64,000 nucleotides of DNA, from positions 16,418,167 through 16,482,166 of the forward strand of contig ML677335.1 in NCBI GenBank assembly GCA_007922305.1, read 5' to 3'. Within the stretch, counting starts at the first letter, position 1, and the number at the start of each line of letters is the position of its first letter. The stretch is from Dermatemys mawii. Lineage: Eukaryota; Chordata; Testudines; Dermatemydidae. Shown piece after piece: positions 1 through 12,200 of the stretch. The notes under the pieces were generated by a model. The model was not told the DNA's origin and did not search any database. It was given only the letters and a program-made list of their open reading frames with translations. A program made the position numbers and the translations under genes.

Positions 1-172
1 TACAGTCACAATATACTGTATCAAGGACCCGACCTATGTAAGTCACAAATTTAAAAAAGCTCTGGAGGGTGGGGGAGAGAAAGGCATAGAAATATTTTTA
101 TTGCAATATCAAATACTTGAAAGTCAATGGCAAGTTTCCTACATTATTCTTAAAGATAAGATTTTACTTGGT

Positions 173-181
173 AAAGGATAC
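173..181 (-). other. RPP30: U12-type 5' splice site of the RPP30 intron at the window edge
   Basis: Downstream of exon 9 the minus strand reads GTATCCTTTACC. The first nine bases are the U12 (minor spliceosome) donor consensus [A/G]TATCCTTT without mismatch. The other RPP30 donors in the window are ordinary U2-type (GTAAGT, GTGAGT, GTATGT and similar). The matching branch site and acceptor are outside the window. The first 181 bases are this intron and hold nothing else recognisable. Confidence 0.75.
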
Positions 182-219
182 AGATTGGCCACATCATAAG
201 GACCTCGAAGTTCTAACGG
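182..219 (-). CDS. RPP30: RPP30 coding exon 9 (last one in window)
   Basis: A 38-nt exon encoding PLELRGPYDVAN plus two bases of the next Leu codon, matching the p30 segment after SSAAER. The acceptor is TTTTAG. The donor at 181-173 reads GTATCCTTT, a U12-type site. The remaining p30 exons would follow on the minus strand below position 1. Confidence 0.92.
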
Positions 220-3200
220 CTAAAACAGAAGACAAGTGTGAATATCTATACACCCCCTCAGTGGATTTTAGAGAGTTACATTTTGCAAGATAAGGTTATT
301 TACAGAAACTATGAGCCATTAACTGTTAATTTAAATCTCATATAATCATGGGTTCCAGAGTTCCCGGAGATGCTAACATGAGAGCAAGACAATTGCTAAC
401 ACCAAGGGAAAACAGGAAGTGCCCACTTCCACTAGAAGAATTAAGAAAATGCAACAATAAAGTGATACAGAAGAAATCGAAAGAAAAATTCAAAAAAGGG
501 TAATTATATTGATGCTTCTATTTCTAGCAGAAAAATTTATATTAAATTTATTTACTTTAAAAAAATTCTGACTTACCCTTTCAGCTGCACTAGATATAAT
601 TATGTTCTAAAGAATAAAGGAGAACAAGCATTAATCTTAGATAAATGTTATTAATAAATTGAAGATTAACAGAAACCCAAAACTAATACTCGTAGGAGTA
701 TCATTTGAAGTAGAGAGTTAATTCTGAGGTCCCTATCTAGCAAAAGTATCTGCTCCTTTCTGAAATAGGCAAATCCATGAAGACTGTGGATTATGACTCC
801 TTGGAAACAATAAACCAAAACCATCTACCAGCTCTGCAAATTGCAGACCTTGCTGGGTCAAGAGTCCATACCAAAAAAATAAATAAAAAAATAAAAAAAT
901 CATCATCATAATTACACTCATTCCACGTACACTGGAATAAAAAACAGGTGGCACAGCTGTGTCTGGCCTGGGTCAGATGACTCAGGCTCATGGCGCTCGG
1001 GCTGCGAGGCTGTGAAACTGATGTGTAGATGTTCAGGCTCAGGCTGGAGCCCAGCTCTCAGACTCTCCATACTCATGGGGTCCCAGACCTCAGGCTCCAG
1101 CCTGAGCCTGAATGTTTACACAGCAATTTTAGAGCCTTGTAGCCAGATCCCAAGTCAGCTGACCCAGGCCAGCTGCAGGTGTGCAACTGCTGTGTAGCCG
1201 TACCCTTAGTGACAACCCCTCATCCACAGATGTGAAAAAAGCCGAAGTTACATCAGCTATGGGGTGAGCTAAATAGTTTGTTTCTGTGTTTTAGAATTGA
1301 ACACAAAATAAAACCCCTACTTCTTTGGGGGGCTGGATTTTTAAAAGATTTTTTGATGGGGGTTGAAAAAAAAAAACAACCCCAATTCTAAAAGTATTAA
1401 TTCAGCAATGGGGAGATCAAATCAGCAGCATATTTTGTCCCCTCTTAATTATACTGGCTAAAAGAACTAGCCTGATGTCAGTGAGAACCCATTAATATCA
1501 TCCACTGACCTATCACCACTAATACTGATTGCCCTAAGTATCAGCATCTATGCATTCATATGAAAGCGGTGGGGAAAGGAATACCACACTCCCCACATCT
1601 TCCTGGCTGGCTAACTCCCCTCTTTCCTTCACTAGACTTCAATGGGACCCCTACGGCATGGCATAGGGTGACTGTTCTGGGGGCTCACACATCCCACTTC
1701 TTTGCATAACTGGCACAGTTCCTTTAATGGTTAACCCCAAAAGACTCCTGACTGTCATGAGTTTAGATAAGGTGTTCGTGGAAACCTCCCTCTAAAGCAT
1801 CAGCCTTAAAGATCTCTCATATCATTTTACAGATGAAAACAGGACTGTGGGATTCCTTCTCAGCACAAAGCCTGAGCTGTGAGGCCTCAGCACTCTTCCC
1901 GCTGACATCACTGCCACTTACATACCACACGTCTCCAGTTAGGGGGATATGACCCATTTGCGACTCTTCTACATGGCTTCACTTGACCTTCTGCTTTCCC
2001 AACACAAGGAGTGGAGCACAGATTTGAGGAGAGCAACTGTGTGCAAAAGTAGGAGCTCTGACTACCTCGGAGCTATTTGTATTTCCATGGAACGACCTCA
2101 CTGTCTCTATTGTGCACAAGACTTCAGGTGCTGAGCACGAAAGGATGTGCAGACCCCTATGGCTCAGAGAGCACTGAAAGTCAGAAGTAACACACAGAGG
2201 AACTTTCCCCTACACATCAGAAAAGATCTCAGGAAACTTTTTTTTTGCTTTGCAGCTCATCTTTAAACCTGTTTACTATGGATCTCGAGGTTGCTTCTGA
2301 GTTTCAGGGGTGCTGACCGCTTCAGCTGGAAAAATTAAGCCTGCCGCTTTGAGCTGCATCAGCGATGCCTGTCTTCCAGGTTCTGTGCAGGAGAACAGCC
2401 AGCAGAGTCTGGGAGATGGCAACACCATAACTCCCCTTAGCTCAGCGGTTCTCAAACTTAGGAGAACCGCAACCCATTTGTACGCGTCTGCTTCTTAACA
2501 CGACCCATGTGTGTCCGCTGAAAAGCCGCCTAATTGATTACTTCCGCATTCGGTGGTTTCTCGGTGGATATACCGAACGCTCCCGATTATTCTGTGATTA
2601 TTTCCGGTTTCGGCAGCACTTGGGCGGACAGTCGGGAGAGCTTGGTATGTCCGCCGAAAAGTAATCAATTTGGCAGCTTCTCAGCGGCACCAGGGGCTCA
2701 TGACCCCTTGGGAGGCGGCCAGCAACCCCCACTTTGAGAACTGCTGCCTTAGCTGGAGGGAGGCCAGAAGAGAGTCCCTGCCCAATACTGAGGCACACAG
2801 GCATGGGAGGCTGAGAAGATAGATTCAGGAGGTGGTGCTACCTATCACATCTCCACAGAGAAAGGGAAAAAGAAAGTTGTGACTTCTCCCCCTCTCTACT
2901 GAGGACTGGTGGGCAGGAGTCTGTTATCCTGCTATGCATGAGATGTGAGGCCCCACCAAGACACTGACAGGCTGCCCTGGTGAGATGCAACATATCAACA
3001 GGAGGGACATGGAAATCTTCAGATACAAGACTTTCTTCATTCCTCAGTTTCAGAAGCAGGGCAAAATATAGGACAGAGCTATTTCAGCCAGAAATCTGCC
3101 CTGTGGCAGTCAGCAGTATGGGCTTGTTTTATGTAATAGGAGTTTAGTGATGGTTTCACTTAATTGTTTTTAAACACATGCAAGATCCTGTATTTAAAGT

Positions 3201-6200
3201 ATTTTGTAAGATATGATATGATAGTTTAACATGTGTACAGGGACCTAGATCTACGAGATGTGCATTTTGCATTTAGAAATTCACTACATACCTTTACTAA
3301 TATGTACAAACATCAATTTTTGTGCAAATCTTAAGCCTCCAGGACTGTTTTTTGTGAATGCCCTGCATCACCCCAGTATTACAGCTGCAGTAAATGACAG
3401 GTTGCTCTGAAAAAAATCTCTACCATTTAAAAAGCATCAGCCTTAGAAAATATTAGATGTTCCACAGCCAAGGGTATTGGTAGTTGGAATTATGGTTTGC
3501 ACATATTTGCAGGCAAAGGTTCAGTCATGTGTTCAGAAATTCCAGCATCAAACTTCCTTGAAACTGCTCAGCCAGTGCAACTCCAGAAGAATTAACAACT
3601 GACTGAACTGATTTTATTTCAATTTGAGAACTCACCTTTCCTTTGCAGATCTGTACCAGATTCAAAGCGTTTGAAATCGTGTATCTTCTCATTGTGGAGT
3701 CTTTGATGGCAGGGGTGTAGAGAAGTTCAAAATAAATGCCACGATCTATTGCCTTCACATGAAAGAAAGAAAATAATAAAAAACCAAATGCAGAGTCTCA
3801 TAACAATCTTACAACTAGTGTCTATTATTGATGACTTCTTCTCTCAGTTCTACCGCTTTATATACAAAGCTAACATGTGGCAGGAATTGTTCTGACAGAA
3901 ACACACTGTAGTCTGAAAAGTGAAAATAAAGACATTGTGTCTGTGTGCCATGTAAATGCACTTGAACTTAAGACTGTCAGGCTTATAAAAAAAATAAAAA
4001 TTCTTCTCTTCCTCTCTACTTGCCAGGCTGTAATAGGCTTTCCAAGACAGCTCAGATGAGAGACAATCACAGTTGATCAGCTGCAAGTGTGGAAGTCTCA
4101 AAGCATGAGAGAGAGAACAGTGGGAAGTTTCCTCTCTTCACAAGGTCGATCATGGCTCCAAAGACTGAAGATAGGCTAATCACTAGAGCATTTCATGGAC
4201 AGACAAGCACTGTATAAATTGACAGACTCCTTCTGCAGTTTCACAGCTGGCCCAGAAGCATATCACTGTCCAAAGTTGTGGGTTCTCCCTAGCACCCATC
4301 ACCACAGTACTCAAGTACTCACTAATGGAGAAGTTATTCCGGGAGAAGACTGAAGTTAATTAAATCCCCCTCTCCCCATCTGACTATTTCTGAAGGACAG
4401 TAGGTTGTAGTATAGTTTGTTATTATTTATTATTTCTGTTGTGGTAGTGCCTAGGAGCCCCAATCCATAGACCAGGACTTCATTATGGTAGGTGTGGTAC
4501 AAACACAGAACAAAAGAGCATTAACCGATCCTCACAGCCCCTCTGTGAAGCAGATATTCTCACTTTTGCAGATAAGCTCCTGGCTCTTAGGCAGCTCACT
4601 TCACAACACGATCTCACACTAGCGTTATGGAGCTGCATAGCAAGATGTTGCAGTACATGAAAGAGAACTTTATTATTTCATTTGTCCAATTAGCTTCTTT
4701 GCCTGTCCTCCACATGCACCCAACCATGAGATTTATCAAACATCGTCATTAGGGTTGGTCAGAACCAGGGAAACCTGCCTGCCAAACAGGGTTCAGTCAG
4801 AAACCAGATTCTACTTCCTGCCAGCTTGCCTGCCCCAGGCCTCAGCAGCCTGGGTTTCAAGGCTTCCAGCACCTCAGCAGCCCACCTGATGGACTGTGCC
4901 TGAGTTGGGGCTCTCAGGATATGTCTACACAACAATGTAAGTCTTGGGTTAGTGGGACTTAAGTCAGCTGACCCGTGTCAGGGAACCCTGAGTGTGAGTG
5001 TCTACACTGCATTTCAACCTTAGGTTAAGGATTTTCTGACCCGTGCCTGAACCTAGGGCTCTGGCGTCCACATAGCACTGCACAGACCTGAGTCCAAGTA
5101 ATCCTATCCCAGAGTGTCTAGCATCCCACTCCTCCCACCCCGCAATGTCAACACTCTAGCCCTAGGAATGTGATGCACTTAGAATAAACACTACCCACAG
5201 TTTCCGCACTGGAGTGGTGCCACCGACGTGGCTCAGGAGCCCACAAGTACATAAACCTCATAACTAGCTTCTTTGGTGGCTGTCTCAGGACAATGACAGC
5301 AGTTTCAAGAGGCTTTATACTGAACTACTATCTAACCTGAGAATTGGGCTCTCTACCTCTAGGCTGAGTCACGTTCACAGGAAAATGCCCATTTGCACCT
5401 GTTCTCAGGATAATTAAGACATCAGTGCTCAGGACTTTCAAACTACTGAAATGAAATGTTGCAATTCTTAATTTTTAAAATGGGATGTTCAGCAAAGGTG
5501 TTTTTGTCTGTTTGGATTTTTTTTTAATCTGTTTTGAGGTTGGACATAAAATGTAGGTTTCGGAGGAAGAACACTCCCACCCCTGCCAGCATGCTGCAGA
5601 GTGGTGAAGTGTATCCCTAGCACTTGGGGTGCAGTGTGCTCATTTGCAACAGAGTGCAACAGACTGCACCACAGATGGTTGGCATAGAGAGGACTAAGGA
5701 AGCTCCCCCAGGGAACTCTGGGATACACCCAGAGGCCTCCTGGGATCTGAGTCAAGCTGGAGTTGTGTGCACTAGGGCTCAGACCCTAGGTCCCCAGCTG
5801 AACATGCGTTGGCCCCTCCAGACCTGCAGGGTCCTGGGGCATTAGGTTTGAGCCCTAGGTTATCACAATTGGTGTGTGGATGCAAGGGGAAGTTAGGCTT
5901 GAGCCCAGGCTTACATTGGTGTGTAACATACCATCAGGGTTCCTGAGCTACCCAGCAGCCCACATGGAGAACTGCTGGGGCTCTGGGAGCTTCAGAAACA
6001 TTTAAAGAGGTCAAAACCAAAATGTTGTTTCAGATTTTTTTTCCCTAAACAAGATGCTGAAATTTCTGTTCTGAGAGAAATTTCATTTTTTGTTCCATAT
6101 CAGAACAATTTTTTTTGTTATTTCCATAGAACAGGAATTCAAGGTTCCAGCCAGTTCTAGCTGTACATTTTTCAATAACAAGGATTAAAATCAAAAATTA

Positions 6201-9200
6201 AAATGGGTGGATGCCCACCCATGAGTAAGTGACACTGACAAGGAGCAGACAGTGGTCCATATTCAAGGAAAGAATCTGACCTAAGTATCCAGACTCAGTT
6301 GTGTGGGCAGAATTTATAAAAAATAGTTTATAAATGGCTGATGCTTTGTTTTTACTATAACTTTTATCCAGTATCAAACATTCAGCCATTTCACTGGCGG
6401 GCACTGATTTCACTTAGTGAAGCACTGCCGTACACAGATGAGACCTCAGTATAGTCATAGTGTAGAAAAGCAAGGAGGGAACACATCTTCAGAGAACCAA
6501 CCTGTAAGGCAAGAGCAAGAAAAGAACCACTCCAGTGGAAAACCCGAGTTGTGTTATATTAAATACTGAGTTTAATAGCAGCAAATGATTTAGTTGCAAA
6601 TTTACCACGTTAATAGGGGGTCTTCGGAAGTAGAATGGCAGCTTTTCTGTTACATTTATGCATATCAGATCCACATCTAGATTTGTGCAAGCAACCTACA
6701 TCACAAAAACACAAACAGATAAGGCACCCTTAAGTGGGTTACCAGTGTTGGAGACACGGACATTTGCTATATCACAGATATGTCAAAGGCATTTCCAGCA
6801 TAGTCTATGTTTTAAATCCAACAGCTGTTCCATGGGGATACCAGCAAGACACTGCAACAGTGCCATGTAGGTGTTTTGAGTTTATTTATTTTTAAAGAAC
6901 TTGGCCATGTTTAGGACAGCACCTTTCCCATTAAAAACAAACAGATAGCTTAGCAGTGGGCAACATGCCTTTGCTCTCAGTTGGCTGTAAAGTACCCCTT
7001 AAAGTGGAGTTAGCAAAGTGATTGATCCTCTGCCAGACACATTGCTCCTTTTTTCAAACAAACTGCAGAGTCATTCCCCTTCCCTTCCCAAAGTTACTTC
7101 TCAAATCCCAGAGGGATGATTCTTGTTGCTTTTAGGAACAAGGATTTGGCCTAGCACAGCAGCACTTCAGACACTGCTATGTGACTATGGTTTAGGGTTC
7201 TCAACTTGAAACCCATTAAAGGAGGCTGATTTTCAGAAAGTGCCCAGCACCTACCTTCTGAGGGTCTCAAATTGGCAGCCCAAAATCACTACTCACTTTT
7301 ACAATCTTGGCTCCAGGCTACTAGGGCACATCCCCACAATTTACATTCTCTTCTTTAGAAAGGCAAGAAAAGAGTTAATTGAGGCCAATGGACTGTCTCG
7401 AGACAGGTAACTTCCCATGAGGGAACCACGTGATTTATATAGTTTCTCCTACAAAATTGTATTAATTTTGTAATTAATACAAAATTAATAATACATTAAT
7501 TGCATACACTGTATTGTTCATGTTATATATGCATACACAGTAAAGATGATAACATGAGACCAGATTTTCTGGTCCATCAAGGCCATTTTAAGGTTTGCCT
7601 AACCTGTTCTTAAAAACCTCCAGTGATGGATGGAGATTCCACAACCGCCCTAGGTAATTGGTTCCAGTGTTTAACTACCCTTAAAGTTAGGAAGTTTCTC
7701 CTAATCTATATCTCCCTTGTTGCAGATTTCATCTGAGGCCATTTGCATCTTTCAAAACCTAAAAACAGAAAGAGGAAGACACTCCAAGGCACCTTAAAAA
7801 ACTATTCAAAAAGAGGAACATTAGTTTAAAAGAAAAATCAGTCAAATGGGAGTTTTCTTAAAATACAGTTGTTACAAGTAAGATTTCAGATTACTATGGC
7901 TGAAAAATATTAGAAAAAAAACTTGCAGTGTGTTTACTTTGTATAATCAAATTCTACCTCTGTCAGTTTCCTGTACATGTGAGTCTTTCACAAGGCAGAG
8001 GAAAAAATTTTTTTTTTAAAAAAAAAAAGCAGGGAAGTTTGATGGTTAAACTACGAAAATAGACTGGAGAGGCAGCAGCAGTCAGGGGCAGCTGTAGTAA
8101 CAGAAAATAGTTTTCAGTCATTTTTTAAATAGACTCCATTCCAAGTTGGCAGACTTTCTTTGAAAGTGAATACTGACATTCCCATCAAGCGATACAGTAT
8201 GCTAGTTGGTAGCCCATCATCTCCCACATTAAAGATCAGTTTATTCACTGTCAGCCAGACTAGCAAATGCAGACAGTTACTTGCTATTCATGCTTGCAAT
8301 TCTGCACTTAGCAGAGAAGCCTAATGAGTTTTCATCAATGAATCCACGTGACAATTTTATGTATGCAAAACATTTTGACGAATGTGAGGTAGTGTCAGAC
8401 GGTCAGTGTGACTGGGGCACTCACACCAGCTATGCAAATATCGCACATTTTAATAACTTGTGTACGAGACACAGGAGCTACTGAATGTCTACTGCCTGAC
8501 TGGTTAATTTGGAAACCACCCTGCACTTGATAGTGCTTTAAAACTGATATTTTTCTGGCCATGGTATTTGTTCAAGATATATTTGCAAAGTAACAGTCTC
8601 TATGCAAAAGAATAAATGGACACAAATCTTACGTCAGGAATCATACCGTTTAAAAACCACTAGGAGGACCCATCAATCTCTCTGGTCACTCAGTAACAGA
8701 CGTGAAAGCGGCAATTCTTCAACAAAAAAGCTTCAAAAACAGACTCCAATGAGAAACTGCTGAACTGGAATTAATTTGCAAACTGGATACTATTAAATTA
8801 GGCTTGAATAAAGACCGGGACTAACTGGGTCATTACACAAACTGAAATCTATTTTCCAATGCTAGTTTTCCCCTACTGTTACTCATACCTTCTTATGAAC
8901 TGTTTGAAATGGGCTATCCTGATTATCACTACAGAGTTTTTTTTCCTGCTGATAATAGCTCATCATAACTGATTAGTCTCTTACAGTTGATATGGCAACC
9001 CACATCTTTTCATGTTCTCTGTGTACATATCTATCTTCCTATTGTATGTTCCATACTATGCATCTGATGAAGTGGGTTTTAGCCCAAAAAAGCTTAGGCC
9101 CAAATAAATATATTAGTCTCTAAGGTGCCACAAGTGATCCTTGTTCTTTTCTTGATACTCAGTGAGAGATGATAGGTAGGGTGAATGTCACCTTACTGGA

Positions 9201-12200
9201 TAAAAGCAGAACAAATTTCCTCTGTCAAGTACAAAAACTGAACCACATTAAGTTATATTCAAACACACAAAGCTGCTCTCATAAGCTGAAGGAATAATAG
9301 TACCAAATTGAAAGGGTATAAAATAGCCGTATTTTGAGTGATAACCAGTACGAGAAGCAAGTCTTATTTAACTGCCTCTAAAAGGTTCCTGAATATACAT
9401 TACAGAAAAACTAAACCACTGAAGGTGAATCTCTCTCAGCAGTATGGTTTGAAGCCCTTTTGCTGTGACAGTTCGTAGTGTCCAAAACATCTGTGTAAAA
9501 TATAAGATTTCTGTGTAGCAACACATTCAGAGACTGAATCTTCACCAATGTCATGGGAACAGGGTTAGTTTAAAACAAAGTTTCAGGTTATCACACTAAC
9601 CTTTGTGTTCAAGAAAACATCAACTTTCCCTTAAACAGTTTCTCCTCTTAAAATGTTTTTGCCTGGGTTTACTTCACTTCCTGCAGCTTCAGTGCTGGCT
9701 TTGGAAGCCAAAGAGAAAACTGCACACAAATATTTTATAAGATTTTGCAAGAGTAAAGTTTTCCTCTCTTACATTTGGCAAAAACAATGCTAAGGGTGAT
9801 TTTTTAAAAAAATGGAAACATTTTGATTTAGGAATACACATTCTATATGTGCAGAGACTATAAAAGCAAAGTTGTATCCTGCCCTATTCCTCCTCCTCCC
9901 ATATTTTTTTTAAAACAAATGATTGGCTGCTATTTCCATATGGCTTTTCAGTAACAGGTCTCAGGCTTTTTTTGTGGGGGGATTGGGGATGGGGTGGGTC
10001 AGTGAGAAAGTCACCCAGAAAACCCGACTGCTTAAACATTTAAATCCTACATTCCTTCAGTCATCACAAAGTATCATTTCACAAAATTCTAAAACAATTC
10101 CTACTAAACTAAAGAGCTAATAAGCTGAGGAAGGCATTCAAATTTGGGAAGTCAAGTTGTTTAAGACAAACTTCCTAAACCCTGACAGCTTAACATGGGT
10201 AACAGATGCTTTTCTCACACTGCCACTTGGTGTGCTTTTTCTGCCTTGCACATCAAGTTTGAGATGAAATCCAAGCAGAACACTTGCTAATCCAACCCAA
10301 AGTACTAAACATTATTCTATCATCAACAGTTACAATCACAAATGGATTCTCAGCTGCTTTGAGAGAAGATATATATTTAATACTTACGTGAAACAGTTTG
10401 TCTGTCGTTGGAAACACTGCTATGATGTCATACAATCTTATATTTGTAGATGTTGATCTCTGACAAAAAAGTAAAGCAAATATCATGCTAATTTATGGAA
10501 GATGCTAAAGGTAAGTACCATGAAAATTGCCAAAACAACTACTAATAGAAAAAGAAATGCTTCTCCCAATTGTGAGTTGTAAAACCAAACCACTCTGCTT
10601 AAGGCTCTATTAGCAGCCCTATCTGCTGACAGTGTTTCACCACGGTCATTATTTTGGCACTCATTCTACACAATAAGTAAAGTACTAGTGACAGTTTGCC
10701 TCGTAAGTCACACACATGCCTACTTTATCACTTACATTTTCTAAGTCCTCCCCTAGCCCAAGTTATTAGAACACCCAGCAAAACTCCCTGGAGCTTCAGA
10801 GGGAGGAGTCATGCTGGAGTTCAAGTTTTAAAAAAATTAAATGAATGTAATAGACTCTATTGTCATATTTTAAAATCTGAACTCAAGTTCTAGAGATGGG
10901 GTGATGATTTCATGTTTTAACACTTCTTTCCCCCACCTTATCACAGGGCTTGGTAAAAGCACTTTACTTGAAGCCTCCAAGCCCACGAATCAAGGGACTG
11001 GACATGGGAAGAAAACTCCGATTTCTCATGGCAGCATGTTACACCATTAGCAAACCACCAGTGCAAAGCACATCCTGGTTTTATAAAGTGAAATCTTCAG
11101 AGAATGATGTGATCGTAAGGAGACATTATAGCTCAGCAAATTAGTGCAGTTTTTTGTGTGAAATCCATAAAATTTCAAAAATAATATTTTACTACAAAAG
11201 AAAATACAACTTACAAAATAAATACATTTACTTACCAATACATTGCAGTGAGAAGGATCAGAAACTACAAGCGTTAGTCTGGTTATAATTTTAATTGGTT
11301 TGGATTTTCCCTGTAAGCAAAATAAACCATCAAAGAGACTATTGAAGAAAGTACAAAGCAAAAACCTAGCTGATAGATTTTCATGCCTATTGCTACAAAT
11401 ACAGAATGATGCTTTGTTTATATTTTTGACAATATCAATTTTCTGATTATGAAGTGTATAGTTAGAAGTAGTTTTGCCTGTCTAATTGTAATGCTTTGCT
11501 TCTGCGCTTTTTGGTACATTTCTGCTCTTCAAAAATAGTGGCTTTTCTTGTATTTCTTTGAAGTCTGTTTTTGCTTAAACAAACGAACAAAAAAAATCAA
11601 CAAAGCAGGAGTAAAAAGCACATTTTATTGTGTTACTGCTATTGTTCTCTAATCAAACAATAAGGGTACTACAAATGCAGGTTTAGAATTAGAGCACATT
11701 TTTATATATAGAGGGCTGAGGGAAGGAATGACACCTGGATCCCCGGGGTGGGGTGGGGGGAGGGAGGGAGGGGGTGGCAGGAGGATTGACAGCCACAGCC
11801 CTACCAGAGGGGCACAGTCCCAGCTCCAGACACTGACAAAGCAGCAAGGCGGGTGCAGACAGCAGCAGGCCCAGCCCCAGCTGAAGCCATGGGGGAAGTG
11901 AGGGCAGTCCTGGACCAAAGGTGTAGGTGGACCGCGGGGGTGGGGAGAGAGAATGGACAGCCCTAGCCCTGGCCGAAGCTGCAGGGGGAAAGGAGGGGTG
12001 AGCACAGCCCTGACTCCCTGAAGCCAAAGTCATGGAAGTCCAGTAAAGTCACAGAATCCGTGACTTTCCTGACCTCTGTGGCCAGATCGTATCCTTAAGT
12101 ATCATGTGTAGATGGAACTGAATTTGAAACTCTGACATACCTGTACAATAGGCAAAGAAGGAAACAGTTCTGAAGGAGATATTGGTTTGACAATCTCCTG

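Larger units (their letters stand above)
607..3635 (-). other. RPP30 intron between exons 7 and 8
   Basis: A 3-kb intron. It contains an A-rich microsatellite near 875-900, a palindromic MITE relic (about 959-1210) and a complete hAT-Charlie-type element (2443-2746). I see no gene in the rest (1211-2434 and 2755-3635). Confidence 0.7.
3753..6605 (-). other. RPP30 intron between exons 6 and 7
   Basis: A 2.85-kb intron carrying a SINE-type 3' tail in reverse (about 4420-4515) and a probable pair of nested inverted-repeat elements (about 4751-6165). No additional exon was recognised. Confidence 0.65.
6696..10387 (-). other. RPP30 intron between exons 5 and 6
   Basis: A 3.7-kb AT-rich intron. 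It contains a CR1 fragment (about 7570-7735) and a truncated Penelope-like fragment (about 8655-9155). No gene was seen in 6900-7550, 7760-8640 or 9160-10380. Confidence 0.65.

Noticed and set aside
11649..12033. Two ~115-residue minus-strand frames in RPP30 intron 3
   Set aside because: Pro/Leu/Ser-rich translations of a G-rich repeat lying between verified exons 3 and 4.
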